This document shows positions 44,455 through 52,924 of a stretch of 64,000 nucleotides of DNA, one piece after another. The DNA is taken from positions 113,106 to 177,105 of the forward strand of contig NZ_NBYK01000006.1 of the NCBI RefSeq assembly GCF_002197985.1, read 5' to 3'. Both the position numbers and the translations under genes were made by a program. The stretch's first letter is position 1. Each line of letters starts with the position of its first letter. Source of the DNA: Halopseudomonas aestusnigri. Lineage in GTDB: Bacteria > Pseudomonadota > Gammaproteobacteria > Pseudomonadales > Pseudomonadaceae. The notes beneath the pieces were generated by a model. It searched no databases and was not told where the DNA came from. It was given only the letters and a program-made list of their open reading frames with translations.

Positions 44455-45633
44455 TCAACGAAAGTCGTCGGTCAGATCGGAATCGGAAAACTCGTTACCC
44501 GGCGTTGCCGGCTTGAATGAAAGTTCCGGTTCTGGTTCAGGTTGCTGTGGCATGCCCAATGGCGATTCGCTGCGGGTATCGCTGAACTTGGACTTCAGCT
44601 TCAGATCCGTTGGCGAGTCAGCGTAGCGCAGCGCCATCTCCATGGTGATCTTGCCGTCGGTCAGCAGGTCGTACAGGTGCTGATCAAAGCTTTGCAGGCC
44701 GGGCTCCTGGCCGCGGTTCATCGAGTCCTTGATCTCGGACAGTTCGTCGCGGGCAATCAGGTTACGGATGTAGGGCGTGCGCAGCAGTACCTCGACGGCG
44801 GCCACGCGCTTCTGATGCACCGCAGGTACCAGCCGCTGGGCAATAATGCCTGCCAGATTCATCGAGATATCACTGAGCGTCTGTTTGCGCTCGCCTTCCG
44901 GGAACAGGTTGACCATGCGCTCGATGGCCTGGACGCTGTTGGTGGCGTGCAGGGTGGCAACCACCAGGTGACCGGTCTCGCTGTAGTGCAGCGCGTGCTG
45001 CATGGTCGCCTTGTCGCGTATCTCGCCGATCATGATGACGTCAGGCGATTCGCGCAGAACATTGCGCAGCGCATGTTCGAAGCTCTGGGTATCCAGGCCG
45101 ACTTCCCGCTGATCGATGATCGATTTCTTGTGCCTGTGCAGAAACTCGATCGGGTCTTCAATGCAGACAATGTGTCCCGCCCGATTGGTATTGCGGTAAT
45201 CCAGCATGGAGGCGAGGGTTGTCGACTTGCCTGAACCGGTGGCGCCGACCACCAGCACCAGGCCGCGATCCTTGAGTGCCAGTCGTTCCAGCTGCTGCGG
45301 CAGGCCAAGGTCAGCGAAGGGAGGAATCTTGTTGCTGATATGGCGCACGACCATACCTACTTCACTGCGCTGGTAGAACACGTTGATGCGGAAGCGGCCC
45401 AGGTTGGGTAGGCCAACCGCCAGGTTCATCTCCTGCTCGCGTTCGAACTCCTCAATCTGCTTTTCGTTCATCACCTGCCAGGCCAGTTCCCTGACGGCAC
45501 CGGCTGCCAGCGGCTGATTGCCGAAGGCGAAGAAGTCACCCTCACGCTTGAGGGTCACGGGCGCACCGACACTGAAAAACAGGTCGGAGCCGCCCTTTTC
45601 GGCCAGGGCGCGGAGGTAGCGGTTAATATCCAT
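44455..45633 (-). CDS. PilT/PilU-family type IV pilus retraction ATPase (PilU-like)
   Basis: A 392-residue secretion-type ATPase. An N-terminal PAS-like domain (KGGSDLFFSVGAPV) is followed by the RecA-like core: Walker A GATGSGKST, Asp box IVCIEDPIEFLH, Walker B MIGEIRDKATMQHAL and the His box SETGHLVVATLHATNS. The C-terminal acidic tail and overall pattern resemble PilU more than PilT. It stands alone, not beside pilT, between gyrB and plsC. It should power pilus retraction together with PilT, or be a paralogue with another duty. A pilus-secretin helper (TsaP) is at 60652. Confidence 0.85.
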   Translation of the reverse strand: MDINRYLRALAEKGGSDLFFSVGAPVTLKREGDFFAFGNQPLAAGAVRELAWQVMNEKQIEEFEREQEMNLAVGLPNLGRFRINVFYQRSEVGMVVRHISNKIPPFADLGLPQQLERLALKDRGLVLVVGATGSGKSTTLASMLDYRNTNRAGHIVCIEDPIEFLHRHKKSIIDQREVGLDTQSFEHALRNVLRESPDVIMIGEIRDKATMQHALHYSETGHLVVATLHATNSVQAIERMVNLFPEGERKQTLSDISMNLAGIIAQRLVPAVHQKRVAAVEVLLRTPYIRNLIARDELSEIKDSMNRGQEPGLQSFDQHLYDLLTDGKITMEMALRYADSPTDLKLKSKFSDTRSESPLGMPQQPEPEPELSFKPATPGNEFSDSDLTDDFR

Positions 45634-45707
45634 ATCAAGACACCGGTCGAGCAGTTGATGAAATCGCGGTACGCCGCGTCAGAACACCCATTATGGACCA
45701 GTCGGGC

Positions 45708-46442
45708 TTAGGCGTCTTTCAGGCCCTGCAACTGCTGGTTGATCCAGCTTTCAGCCTGTTTGTTGGCGGCGACGATCGAGCGCGGATCGGCACCGGCCGG
45801 ATAGATCGCGGGGCCGATCATCACCTTGACGGTGCCGGGCTTCTTGGCCCAGCCCTGACGCGGCCAGAACTCCCCGGCATTGTGCGCAACGGGAATAATG
45901 GGGGCGTTATTGGCACAGGCTAGCGCAGCGCCACCACGGGAGAATTTGACCGTCTCTCCGGGGGCGATGCGGGTACCTTCCGGGAAGACCAGGATCCACA
46001 TGCCGTCCTTCAGGCGTTCACCGCCAGTGCGTGTCAGCTGCTGCAGCGAGTCGCGCGCCTTGCTGCGGTCAATCGCAATCGGTTTGGCCAGCGCAAAGGC
46101 CCAGCCAAAGAAGGGGACATACAGCAGCTCGCGCTTGATCAACTGGGTTTGCGGACGGAATACACGTGGCAGAAAGAAGGTTTCCCAGGTGCTCTGGTGG
46201 TTGGCGAGGATCACCCCTGGCTGATCCGGAATGTTCTCCAGACCGGATATCTCGTAGCGGATGCCGACGATGTTCTTCGCCAGCCACACAGCGATAGCGG
46301 ACCACCACTCGATGATGACCTTGATCCGCCAGCGAACGCTCAGAAACAGCGCGAGCGGGGTGACCAGAATGCACCAGACGGCAGCGCTGGCCGACAGCAA
46401 CAGGTAGAACAAAACGACGCGAAGGCGCATCAGCAGAGACAT
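45708..46442 (-). CDS. 1-acyl-sn-glycerol-3-phosphate acyltransferase (PlsC family)
   Basis: A 244-residue membrane-associated acyltransferase with an N-terminal helix pair. The catalytic motif reads NHQSTWE, that is HxxxxE in place of the usual HxxxxD; the phosphate motif FPEGTR is present. It makes phosphatidic acid from lysophosphatidic acid, or acts on a related acceptor. The position after gyrB matches a Pseudomonas gene (lptA/plsC-type). It starts three bases from the gmhB stop, so the two are co-transcribed. Confidence 0.88.
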   Translation of the reverse strand: MSLLMRLRVVLFYLLLSASAAVWCILVTPLALFLSVRWRIKVIIEWWSAIAVWLAKNIVGIRYEISGLENIPDQPGVILANHQSTWETFFLPRVFRPQTQLIKRELLYVPFFGWAFALAKPIAIDRSKARDSLQQLTRTGGERLKDGMWILVFPEGTRIAPGETVKFSRGGAALACANNAPIIPVAHNAGEFWPRQGWAKKPGTVKVMIGPAIYPAGADPRSIVAANKQAESWINQQLQGLKDA

Positions 46443-46445
46443 GGT

Positions 46446-46979
46446 TCAAGCTTCCAGGAGGTGGTCGACAACAGCTGCCAGATCATCGAATACCCGCGTA
46501 CCGGCGGGCAGTGTCTTGTGCTCGGCATTCGCACCCTTGCCGGTACGTACCAGATAGGGCGTACAACCGACGGCGCAGCCGGCCTCGAGGTCACGCAGGC
46601 TATCGCCCACGGTGGGAACGCCATCGAGCGGCTGGCCAAGGTCATCGGCAATCTGCCTGAACAGCCCTGGCAGCGGCTTGCGGCAATCGCAACCGGCATC
46701 AGGAGCGTGCGGACAGTAACGTATCAGATCCACCTTGCCGCCCTGCTCTGCTACCAGCTGGCGCAGCCGGTCATGCATGGCCTGCAGCGTGGCCTCGTCA
46801 TAGTAGCCCCGGCCAATACCAGATTGGTTGGTGGCCACTGCGACAGTCCAGCCGGCCTTGCTCAGGCGCGCAATGGCGTCGATGGAGCCGGGTAAGGGAA
46901 TCCACTCGTCGAGGGATTTGATATAGGCGTCGGAGTCCTGATTGATGACCCCGTCGCGGTCGAGAATGATTAACTTCAT
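46446..46979 (-). CDS. gmhB: D-glycero-beta-D-manno-heptose-1,7-bisphosphate 7-phosphatase
   Basis: A 177-residue HAD phosphatase in the ADP-heptose pathway for LPS core. The nucleophile motif is LDRDGVIN; the zinc-binding loop is CPHAPDAGCDCRKP; later GDSLRDLEAG completes the HAD active site. ATG 46979 (MKLIILDRDG) is the family start; five upstream codons are unsupported. Confidence 0.94.
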   Translation of the reverse strand: MKLIILDRDGVINQDSDAYIKSLDEWIPLPGSIDAIARLSKAGWTVAVATNQSGIGRGYYDEATLQAMHDRLRQLVAEQGGKVDLIRYCPHAPDAGCDCRKPLPGLFRQIADDLGQPLDGVPTVGDSLRDLEAGCAVGCTPYLVRTGKGANAEHKTLPAGTRVFDDLAAVVDHLLEA

Positions 46980-46980
46980 A

Positions 46981-47053
46981 GCGACAAGCTCCAAGCGGCA
47001 AGCTACAAGTCAGCACGGGCGGCTTGCCGCTTGCAGCTTGTAGCTTGCAGCGG
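46981..47053. repeat. REP-like palindromic repeat between gmhB and glyS
   Basis: AAGCGGCAAG (46993-47002) is the exact reverse complement of CTTGCCGCTT (47023-47032); flanking CAAGCTACAAG and CTTGTAGCTTG extend the symmetry. It is made of CAAGC/GCTTG units, as at 16706-16738. It fills the whole spacer and could fold in RNA. Confidence 0.65.
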
Positions 47054-47055
47054 CG

Positions 47056-49137
47056 TCAGCCGAGCAGCGAAATATCCGCAACGCCGAGGAACAGGCCGCG
47101 CAGACGTGCCAGCAACGCGTAGCGGTTGGTCTTGACGGCGTCATCCTCGGCGTTGACCAGTACCTGTTCGAAGAAGGCGTCCACCGGCGCGCGCAGGGCG
47201 GCCAGTTGCTCCAGCGTCGCGTTGTACTGCCGTTGGGATGCCAGCGGCGCTACCGCCTGCTCTGCAGCGGCGATGGCGTTCGCCAGTGCCTGCTCGGCGG
47301 CTTCCTGCAGCAGCGCAGTATTGATCTGCTCGCTGACGCTGCCGTCAGCCTTGGACAGGATGTTGGACACCCGCTTGTTGGCAGCAGCCAGGGCCTCGGC
47401 CTCGGGCAGTCGGCGGAAGGCCTGGACGGCCTGTACACGCTGATCGAAGTCCAGCGGCGAGGTGGGGCTGACGGCGCGTACCGACTGGTACACCGCAACG
47501 TCGATACCTTCATCCTCGTAGCGGGCGCGCAGGCGATCGAAGATGAAGTCCTGCACCTGGGCAACCAGCGCCTCACCTTTCAGTCCGGCGGTAGTCGCCT
47601 GGGCAAAGCCCAGTTCCTGGTTGGTCTCCACGGCGTGTTCCAGCGCAGTGGCCAGATCCAGGTCCAGCTGCTTCTCGATCAGGATACGCAGGACGCCGAG
47701 GGCGGCACGGCGCAGGGCATACGGGTCCTTGGAGCCGGTCGGCAGCATGCCGATACCGAAGATGCAGACCAGGGTGTCGATCTTGTCTGCCAGCGCCACT
47801 GCAGCGCCGGTGAGGGTGCTTGGCAGTTCGGCCCCGGCACCGCGCGGCATGTACTGCTCGTTCAGTGCCAGCGCCACGTCGTCGGCTTCGCCGTCGTGCT
47901 TGGCGTAGTAGTAGCCGGCAATACCCTGCAGTTCCGGAAACTCGCCGACCATCTCGGTTGCAAGGTCGCACTTGGACAGCAGGCCCGCACGGGCAGCACG
48001 GCCGGCGTCGCCGCCGATGTGCTCGGCAATAAAGCCGGCCAGCTCGGACACGCGTTTGGCCTTGTCGAATACGCTGCCCAGCTCGGCCTGGAATACCACG
48101 TTCGCCAGACGCTGGTTGCGGGTTTCCAGCGGCTGTTTCTGGTCCTGCTTGAAGAAGAACTCGGCGTCGGTCAGGCGCGGGCGCACTACCTTCTCGTTAC
48201 CGGCGATGATCTGTGCCGGGTCCTTGCTCTCCAGGTTGGAGATGGTGATAAAGCGCGGCAGCAGCTTGCCGTTGGCATCCAGCAGGCAGAAGTACTTCTG
48301 GTTATCCTGCATGGTGGAAATCAGCGCTTCCTGCGGCACCTCAAGGAAGCGCTCCTCGAAGCTGCAGACCAGCGGTACCGGCCATTCGACCAGCGCGGTG
48401 ACTTCGTCGAGCAGATCGGCCGGCACGATGGCCGTGCCCTGCTGCTCGGCGGCCAGGGTGTCGACGCGGCTCTTGATGATCTCGCGGCGTTCGGCGAAAT
48501 CGGCGATCACGTGGGCGCTGCGCAGGGTCTCGGCGTAGGCAGCCGGACTGGCGATGGTGACCTGATCCGGGTGGTGGAAGCGGTGGCCGCGGGACAGGTT
48601 ACCGGCACGCTGTGAGAGAATCTCGCAGGGCACGACCTGATCACCCAGCAGCATGACCAGCCACTGGGTCGGGCGAACGAATTCGGTCTTGCGGGCACCC
48701 CAGCGCATGCGCTTGGGAATCGGCAGCGCTGCCAGTGCGGCGTCAACGATGCCGGGCAGCAGATCGGTGGCCGGCTGGCCCGGGATGTTCTGCACGAAGC
48801 GCAGCTTCGGGCCCCTCTGGTCGATCTCAGCCAGATTGACGCCACACTTGCGGGCAAAGCCCTCGGCGGCCTTGGTCGGGTTGCCGTCGGCGTCGAATGC
48901 AGCCTGCAACGGCGGGCCATCAAGCTGGGTGGTGCGGTCTGGCTGCTGGGTTGCCAGCGCCTCGACCAGCACGGCCAGGCGGCGCGGCGCGGCGTAGTAG
49001 CGGGCCTTGGCGTAGCCCAGACCGGTGTCCTTCAGGCCGCCTTCAACCCCGGCCAGAAAGGCTTCGGCCAGCTTCTTCAGGGCCTTGGGAGGCAGCTCTT
49101 CGGTGCCCAGTTCAACGAGAAAATCCTGCGCCTGCAT
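47056..49137 (-). CDS. glyS: Glycine-tRNA ligase beta subunit
   Basis: A 693-residue subunit of the alpha2-beta2 enzyme. [18 protein letters not shown] is the characteristic opening, [24 protein letters not shown] and the HD-like and anticodon-binding C-terminal regions follow. Its ATG overlaps the glyQ stop by one base (TAATG), so the subunits are translated in step. Confidence 0.97.
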   Translation of the reverse strand: MQAQDFLVELGTEELPPKALKKLAEAFLAGVEGGLKDTGLGYAKARYYAAPRRLAVLVEALATQQPDRTTQLDGPPLQAAFDADGNPTKAAEGFARKCGVNLAEIDQRGPKLRFVQNIPGQPATDLLPGIVDAALAALPIPKRMRWGARKTEFVRPTQWLVMLLGDQVVPCEILSQRAGNLSRGHRFHHPDQVTIASPAAYAETLRSAHVIADFAERREIIKSRVDTLAAEQQGTAIVPADLLDEVTALVEWPVPLVCSFEERFLEVPQEALISTMQDNQKYFCLLDANGKLLPRFITISNLESKDPAQIIAGNEKVVRPRLTDAEFFFKQDQKQPLETRNQRLANVVFQAELGSVFDKAKRVSELAGFIAEHIGGDAGRAARAGLLSKCDLATEMVGEFPELQGIAGYYYAKHDGEADDVALALNEQYMPRGAGAELPSTLTGAAVALADKIDTLVCIFGIGMLPTGSKDPYALRRAALGVLRILIEKQLDLDLATALEHAVETNQELGFAQATTAGLKGEALVAQVQDFIFDRLRARYEDEGIDVAVYQSVRAVSPTSPLDFDQRVQAVQAFRRLPEAEALAAANKRVSNILSKADGSVSEQINTALLQEAAEQALANAIAAAEQAVAPLASQRQYNATLEQLAALRAPVDAFFEQVLVNAEDDAVKTNRYALLARLRGLFLGVADISLLG

Positions 49138-50093
49138 TATTCGGCCTCCTTCAGCTTGGCCAGTACTTCGTCACGCAATTCGGGGGTGGCCATCGGGAAG
49201 CCGAGGCGGGCGCGGGCCAGCAGGTAGCTCTGGGCAATCGCGCGGGACAGGGTGCGAACACGGAGAATGTAGCGCTGACGCTCGGTTACCGAGATGGCGC
49301 GACGGGCGTCCAGCAGGTTGAAGGTGTGCGATGCCTTGATGACCATCTCGTAGGCCGGCAGCGGCAGCTCCAGTTCCATCAAGCGGTTGGCTTCACTTTC
49401 ATAGAAATCGAACAGCCCGAACAGCTTGTCGACGTTGGCGTGCTCGAAGTTGTAGGTCGACTGCTCCACTTCGTTCTGGTGGAACACGTCGCCGTAGCTG
49501 ACCTTGCCGAACGGGCCGTCGGAGTAGACCAGGTCGTAGACCGAGTCGACGCCCTGCAGGTACATCGCCAGACGCTCCAGACCGTAGGTGATCTCACCGG
49601 TGACCGGATAGCACTCGACGCCGCCGACCTGCTGGAAGTAGGTGAACTGGGTCACTTCCATGCCGTTCAGCCAGACTTCCCAGCCCAGACCCCAGGCGCC
49701 GAGGGTCGGCGATTCCCAGTTGTCTTCAACGAAGCGGATGTCGTGTACCAGCGGGTCGACGCCGATATGACGCAGCGAATCCAGGTACAGCTCCTGGATG
49801 TTGTCCGGGTTCGGCTTGAGCACCACCTGGAACTGGTAGTAATGCTGCAGGCGGTTCGGGTTTTCACCGTAGCGGCCGTCAGCCGGGCGGCGGCTGGGCT
49901 GCACGTAGGCGGCGTTCCAGGTTTCCGGGCCGATGGCGCGCAGGAAGGTGGCTGTATGGAAGGTGCCGGCACCCATTTCCATGTCGTAGGGCTGCAGTAC
50001 CACACAACCCCGCTCTGCCCAGTAGCTTTGCAGGGCAAGGATCAGTCCTTGAAAGGTGTGGACGGCTGGATTGGTCTGAGTCACGTGTTTCAC
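49137..50093 (-). CDS. glyQ: Glycine-tRNA ligase alpha subunit
   Basis: A 318-residue catalytic subunit. [48 protein letters not shown] and [19 protein letters not shown] are the class II core motifs. Length and sequence are standard. A 127-base spacer separates it from the threonine dehydratase gene. Confidence 0.98.
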   Translation of the reverse strand: MKHVTQTNPAVHTFQGLILALQSYWAERGCVVLQPYDMEMGAGTFHTATFLRAIGPETWNAAYVQPSRRPADGRYGENPNRLQHYYQFQVVLKPNPDNIQELYLDSLRHIGVDPLVHDIRFVEDNWESPTLGAWGLGWEVWLNGMEVTQFTYFQQVGGVECYPVTGEITYGLERLAMYLQGVDSVYDLVYSDGPFGKVSYGDVFHQNEVEQSTYNFEHANVDKLFGLFDFYESEANRLMELELPLPAYEMVIKASHTFNLLDARRAISVTERQRYILRVRTLSRAIAQSYLLARARLGFPMATPELRDEVLAKLKEAE

Positions 50094-50220
50094 CAGGTCG
50101 GGCTGTGAAATTGAGAAAGGCCGAAGTATACATTCAGAACGCCTCCGACATACAGGAAAGCGGCGTATTTACTGGTCTGCGCGATCTTAGTCTGCGTGCT
50201 CTGCCAATCCCTTTGGGCGC

Positions 50221-51270
50221 TCACGGTGTTGCTGCCGCCGAGCGCTCGATCACCTGCCCCAGGCGGTCGAAATCGATGTTGGCACCGGAGTTGATGGCGA
50301 TCAGGGTCTGCTCGCGGATACCTTCGCGTCGCACGTATTCGCGCAAGCCAGCCACTGCCAGCGCGCCAGAGGGCTCGGTGATCGAGCGGGTGTCGTCATA
50401 GATCCTGCGCACGGCGCTGCAGATGGCGTCGTTACTGACGGTGATGACCTCATCCACGTAGCGTCGGCAGAAGGCGAAATTGAGTTTGCCGATCTGCGCG
50501 ACCGCGACGCCATCGGCAAAGCGCCCGACCGCTGGCAAGACCACACGGGCATCGGCCGCCAGTGCTGCCTGCAGGCAGGCGGATTCCTCCGACTCGACGC
50601 CGATCACCCGCACCTCGGGGCGCAGATACTTGATATACGCCGCTACCCCGGCGATCAGCCCGCCGCCACCGACCGGTACAAATACCGCGTGGAGTGCACC
50701 CTGGTGCTGACGCAGCAGCTCCACCGCGACGGTTCCCTGGCCGGCGATCACATCCGGGTCGTCAAACGGCGGGATGAAGATGTAGCCGTACTTGTCTGCC
50801 AGCTGCAGTGCGTGTGCCAGTGCTTCCGGGAAGCCGTCGCCGTGCAGCAGCGCAGTGGCGCCCCGGGCACAGACCCCCTCGACCTTCAGTCGCGGTGTGG
50901 TAGTGGGCATGACGATCAGCGCGCGCACGCCGAGTCGCTGGGCAGCAAGTGCCAGTCCCTGGGCATGGTTACCGGCTGACGCGGTGATGACGCCGCGTGC
51001 CCGCTCGCTTGGGCTCAGTCGAGCGACGCGGGTGTAGGCACCGCGGATCTTGAACGAGAACACCGGTTGCAGGTCCTCGCGCTTGAGCAGAACCTGATTG
51101 CCCAGGTCCGAGGACAGGCGCGGGGCGAATTGCAGCGGGGTCTCGGTCGCGACGTCATAGACCGGTGCCGACAGGATGCTGCCGACCAGAGTGCGTAATT
51201 GTGCCGGGGCGTCGTCGTCGCCGGGGTCGGTTTCGGTGTCGGTTGAAGAAAGGGATAGAGCAGTTGTCAT
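50221..51270 (-). CDS. Threonine dehydratase, short form without regulatory domain
   Basis: A 349-residue PLP enzyme turning threonine into 2-oxobutanoate, the first step to isoleucine. Lys74 in FSFKIRGAY binds PLP; SAGNHAQG and PVGGGGLIAG are the phosphate loop and glycine loop. The protein stops after the catalytic domain; the ACT-like C-terminal regulatory domain of the ~500-residue biosynthetic IlvA is missing, so feedback by isoleucine should be weak or absent. The 5' leader holds a Thr/Ile attenuator, which argues for a biosynthetic role under transcriptional instead of allosteric control. A catabolic enzyme remains possible. Confidence 0.88.
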   Translation of the reverse strand: MTTALSLSSTDTETDPGDDDAPAQLRTLVGSILSAPVYDVATETPLQFAPRLSSDLGNQVLLKREDLQPVFSFKIRGAYTRVARLSPSERARGVITASAGNHAQGLALAAQRLGVRALIVMPTTTPRLKVEGVCARGATALLHGDGFPEALAHALQLADKYGYIFIPPFDDPDVIAGQGTVAVELLRQHQGALHAVFVPVGGGGLIAGVAAYIKYLRPEVRVIGVESEESACLQAALAADARVVLPAVGRFADGVAVAQIGKLNFAFCRRYVDEVITVSNDAICSAVRRIYDDTRSITEPSGALAVAGLREYVRREGIREQTLIAINSGANIDFDRLGQVIERSAAATP

Positions 51271-51311
51271 ACGGTCTCCTGATGCTTGTTTGCCCCGGAG
51301 ACAGAATGAAA

Positions 51312-51375
51312 AAACCCGCCTCAGAGGCGGGTTTGGGTGCGCACGATGCTAGCCCGCCGTTATGGGAATGGCGGT
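51312..51375 (-). promoter_or_regulatory. Transcription attenuator before the threonine dehydratase gene
   Basis: On the minus strand AAACCCGCC, TCTGA, GGCGGGTTT (arms 51326-51334 and 51312-51320) is an intrinsic terminator followed by Ts (51309-51314). Upstream, CGGCGGGC (51352-51359) can pair with the CCCGCC of the terminator's first arm as an antiterminator, or with ACCGCC (51370-51375) as a protector hairpin. The last two elements lie inside a Thr/Ile-rich leader peptide. Ribosome stalling at Thr or Ile codons would free the antiterminator. Confidence 0.78.
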
Positions 51376-51414
51376 AATAATCATTCGGCTGGTCAGTGCG
51401 CGTGTGCAGGTCAT
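51349..51414 (-). CDS. Thr/Ile-rich leader peptide of the attenuator
   Basis: A 21-codon frame gives MTCTRALTSRMIITAIPITA plus G, then TAG. It has five Thr and four Ile, resembling the E. coli thrL and ilvL leaders in length and make-up; one Ile codon is the rare ATA. The predicted promoter would start transcription at or beside the first ATG, so that ATG would be leaderless. Translation may instead begin at the internal ATG (51384), giving 11 residues MIITAIPITAG. No good ribosome site is seen for either. Confidence 0.65.
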   Translation of the reverse strand: MTCTRALTSRMIITAIPITAG

Positions 51415-51420
51415 GGCTCG

Positions 51421-51449
51421 AATCTAGCGGCTGTGCCGGTTATGGTCAA
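51421..51449 (-). promoter_or_regulatory. Sigma70 promoter of the leader/threonine dehydratase unit
   Basis: On the minus strand TTGACC (51444-51449) and TAGATT (51421-51426) are exactly 17 bases apart, immediately after the mscS-type gene's stop. Transcription would begin near 51414. Confidence 0.65.
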
Positions 51450-51453
51450 CCGC

Positions 51454-52467
51454 TTATTCCTTTGGCGCCCCGGGGTCGAGCAGATCTTCACTGCCGCGGC
51501 TACGCTGGTCGGCAGCGATCTGCTCCTCGAGATCGGCCTGCACGCGGGTATCCACCGCAGCGAGTGTCCGGGTTTGCGCCGATGTTGCCGATGGCGTGGC
51601 GCCCGGGCTGGAGGCTGCCCCGCGCTCGCTCAGCTGTACCCGGTAGATCGGCTCTGGCATATCCATCCCGGCGGCTTCCAGTGCCAGCTTGACCAGGCGA
51701 ATACCCTCGCTCTTTACGCTGGCAAAATCATGGCTGCGCTGGTCTACCCAGGCCTGATAGCGGATCTGGACGTTGGAGTCGCCCAGCGCGGTGATATAGG
51801 TGCGAGGCGGGGGCGCGTCCATCACACCCTCCAGCGTGCTCAGCACGTCAATGCCAATCTGCTGGGCGCGCACCAGATCCTCGTTGACACCAATGCCGAC
51901 ATCAAAGCCAAAGCGACGACTGGGGTTGCGGGTGTAGTTGAGCATCACACTGCTGAATACCAGGGCGTTGGGCAGGCGCAGGTGATTGCCGTCCAGCGTC
52001 ATGAGGATGGTCGCCCGTGAGGTCAGGGCAACCACAATGCCTTCGTTGCCATCAATGACGACATGATCCTTCGGTGAAAACGGCTGCCGCAGACTCATGA
52101 GGATGCCGGCAAGGTAGTTTTCCATGGTGCTCTTGAAGGCGAAGCCGAGCGCCACCCCCATGACCCCGGCGGTACCCAGCACGGCGCCGACCAGGGCGGT
52201 GGCGTCCATGATCTCCAGTGCAATCAGCACGCCGATCAGGCTGATGACCCAGCGCACGGTGGTGCGGGTCAGTTCGCGCAGGAACGGGTTGCGCCGGGCA
52301 ACCCGGTCCAGCATCTGTCGGCGTGCCAGCCAGCTTCCCAGCAGCCAGAATACGGCGACCACAATCAGCGCAAGCAGGAACAGCGGCAGTGCTGCCAGCA
52401 GGCTGTAGCACTCCTCCAGCAGGCGTTGCAGGACGGCGTCCATGTTGAATGTCAGGGTCTCTGCCAT
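51454..52467 (-). CDS. MscS-family mechanosensitive ion channel
   Basis: A 337-residue inner-membrane channel. Three membrane helices (about 25-120) end in the glycine/alanine-rich pore helix (VGAVLGTAGVMGVALGFAFKST), followed by the beta domain (VIDGNEGIVVALTSRATILMTLDG, LPNALVFSS) and a C-terminal domain with a charged tail. It opens on membrane stretch to release solutes after osmotic down-shock. ATG 52467 (MAETLTFNMD) has AGGAAG upstream; the longer frame reads through the FKBP gene. The gap to FKBP is 50 bases. Confidence 0.9.
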   Translation of the reverse strand: MAETLTFNMDAVLQRLLEECYSLLAALPLFLLALIVVAVFWLLGSWLARRQMLDRVARRNPFLRELTRTTVRWVISLIGVLIALEIMDATALVGAVLGTAGVMGVALGFAFKSTMENYLAGILMSLRQPFSPKDHVVIDGNEGIVVALTSRATILMTLDGNHLRLPNALVFSSVMLNYTRNPSRRFGFDVGIGVNEDLVRAQQIGIDVLSTLEGVMDAPPPRTYITALGDSNVQIRYQAWVDQRSHDFASVKSEGIRLVKLALEAAGMDMPEPIYRVQLSERGAASSPGATPSATSAQTRTLAAVDTRVQADLEEQIAADQRSRGSEDLLDPGAPKE

Positions 52468-52517
52468 ACTCGCTTCCTGTGTCGTGCCATGCCGCGGGTG
52501 GTTCGGCGAGGCGGTGG

Positions 52518-52859
52518 TCAGTCGTCGCGGGTGAGCACTTCCAGCAGCTCGATCTCGAACCGCAGGTTGCTGCCTGGTTTGATATGCTCGCCAACGCTGC
52601 GCTCGCCGTAGGCCAGTTCGGCAGGTACGAACAGCTGACGGCGACCACCGACCCGCATGCCCATCAGGCCCTGGTCCCAGCCCTTGATGACCCGACCGGT
52701 GCCAATGACGCACTGGAAGGGCCGACCGCGCTGGTGGGACGAATCGAATACGGTGCCGTCCTCGAGGGTGCCGGTGTAGTGGGTGGTGATCAGCGCGCCC
52801 TTGACGCACTCCTTGCCCTCGCCCAGGGTCAGGTCGATGATTTGCAACTGGTCGCTCAT
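52518..52859 (-). CDS. FKBP-type peptidyl-prolyl cis-trans isomerase
   Basis: A 113-residue single-domain FKBP with no signal peptide, hence cytoplasmic. Active-site features are THYTGTLEDGTVFDSS, RGRPFQCVIGTGRVIKGWDQGLMGMRVGG, and LAYGERSVGEHIKPGSNLRFEIELLEV. ATG 52859 is preceded by GGAG; eight upstream codons are unsupported. It is divergent from tag, with 65 bases between the starts. Confidence 0.93.
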   Translation of the reverse strand: MSDQLQIIDLTLGEGKECVKGALITTHYTGTLEDGTVFDSSHQRGRPFQCVIGTGRVIKGWDQGLMGMRVGGRRQLFVPAELAYGERSVGEHIKPGSNLRFEIELLEVLTRDD

Positions 52860-52924
52860 GTGGTTCTCCGTGGGCGAATACAAGATGGGTTTTGGCGAGT
52901 ATAACCCCCGAATTGGAGCAAGGC

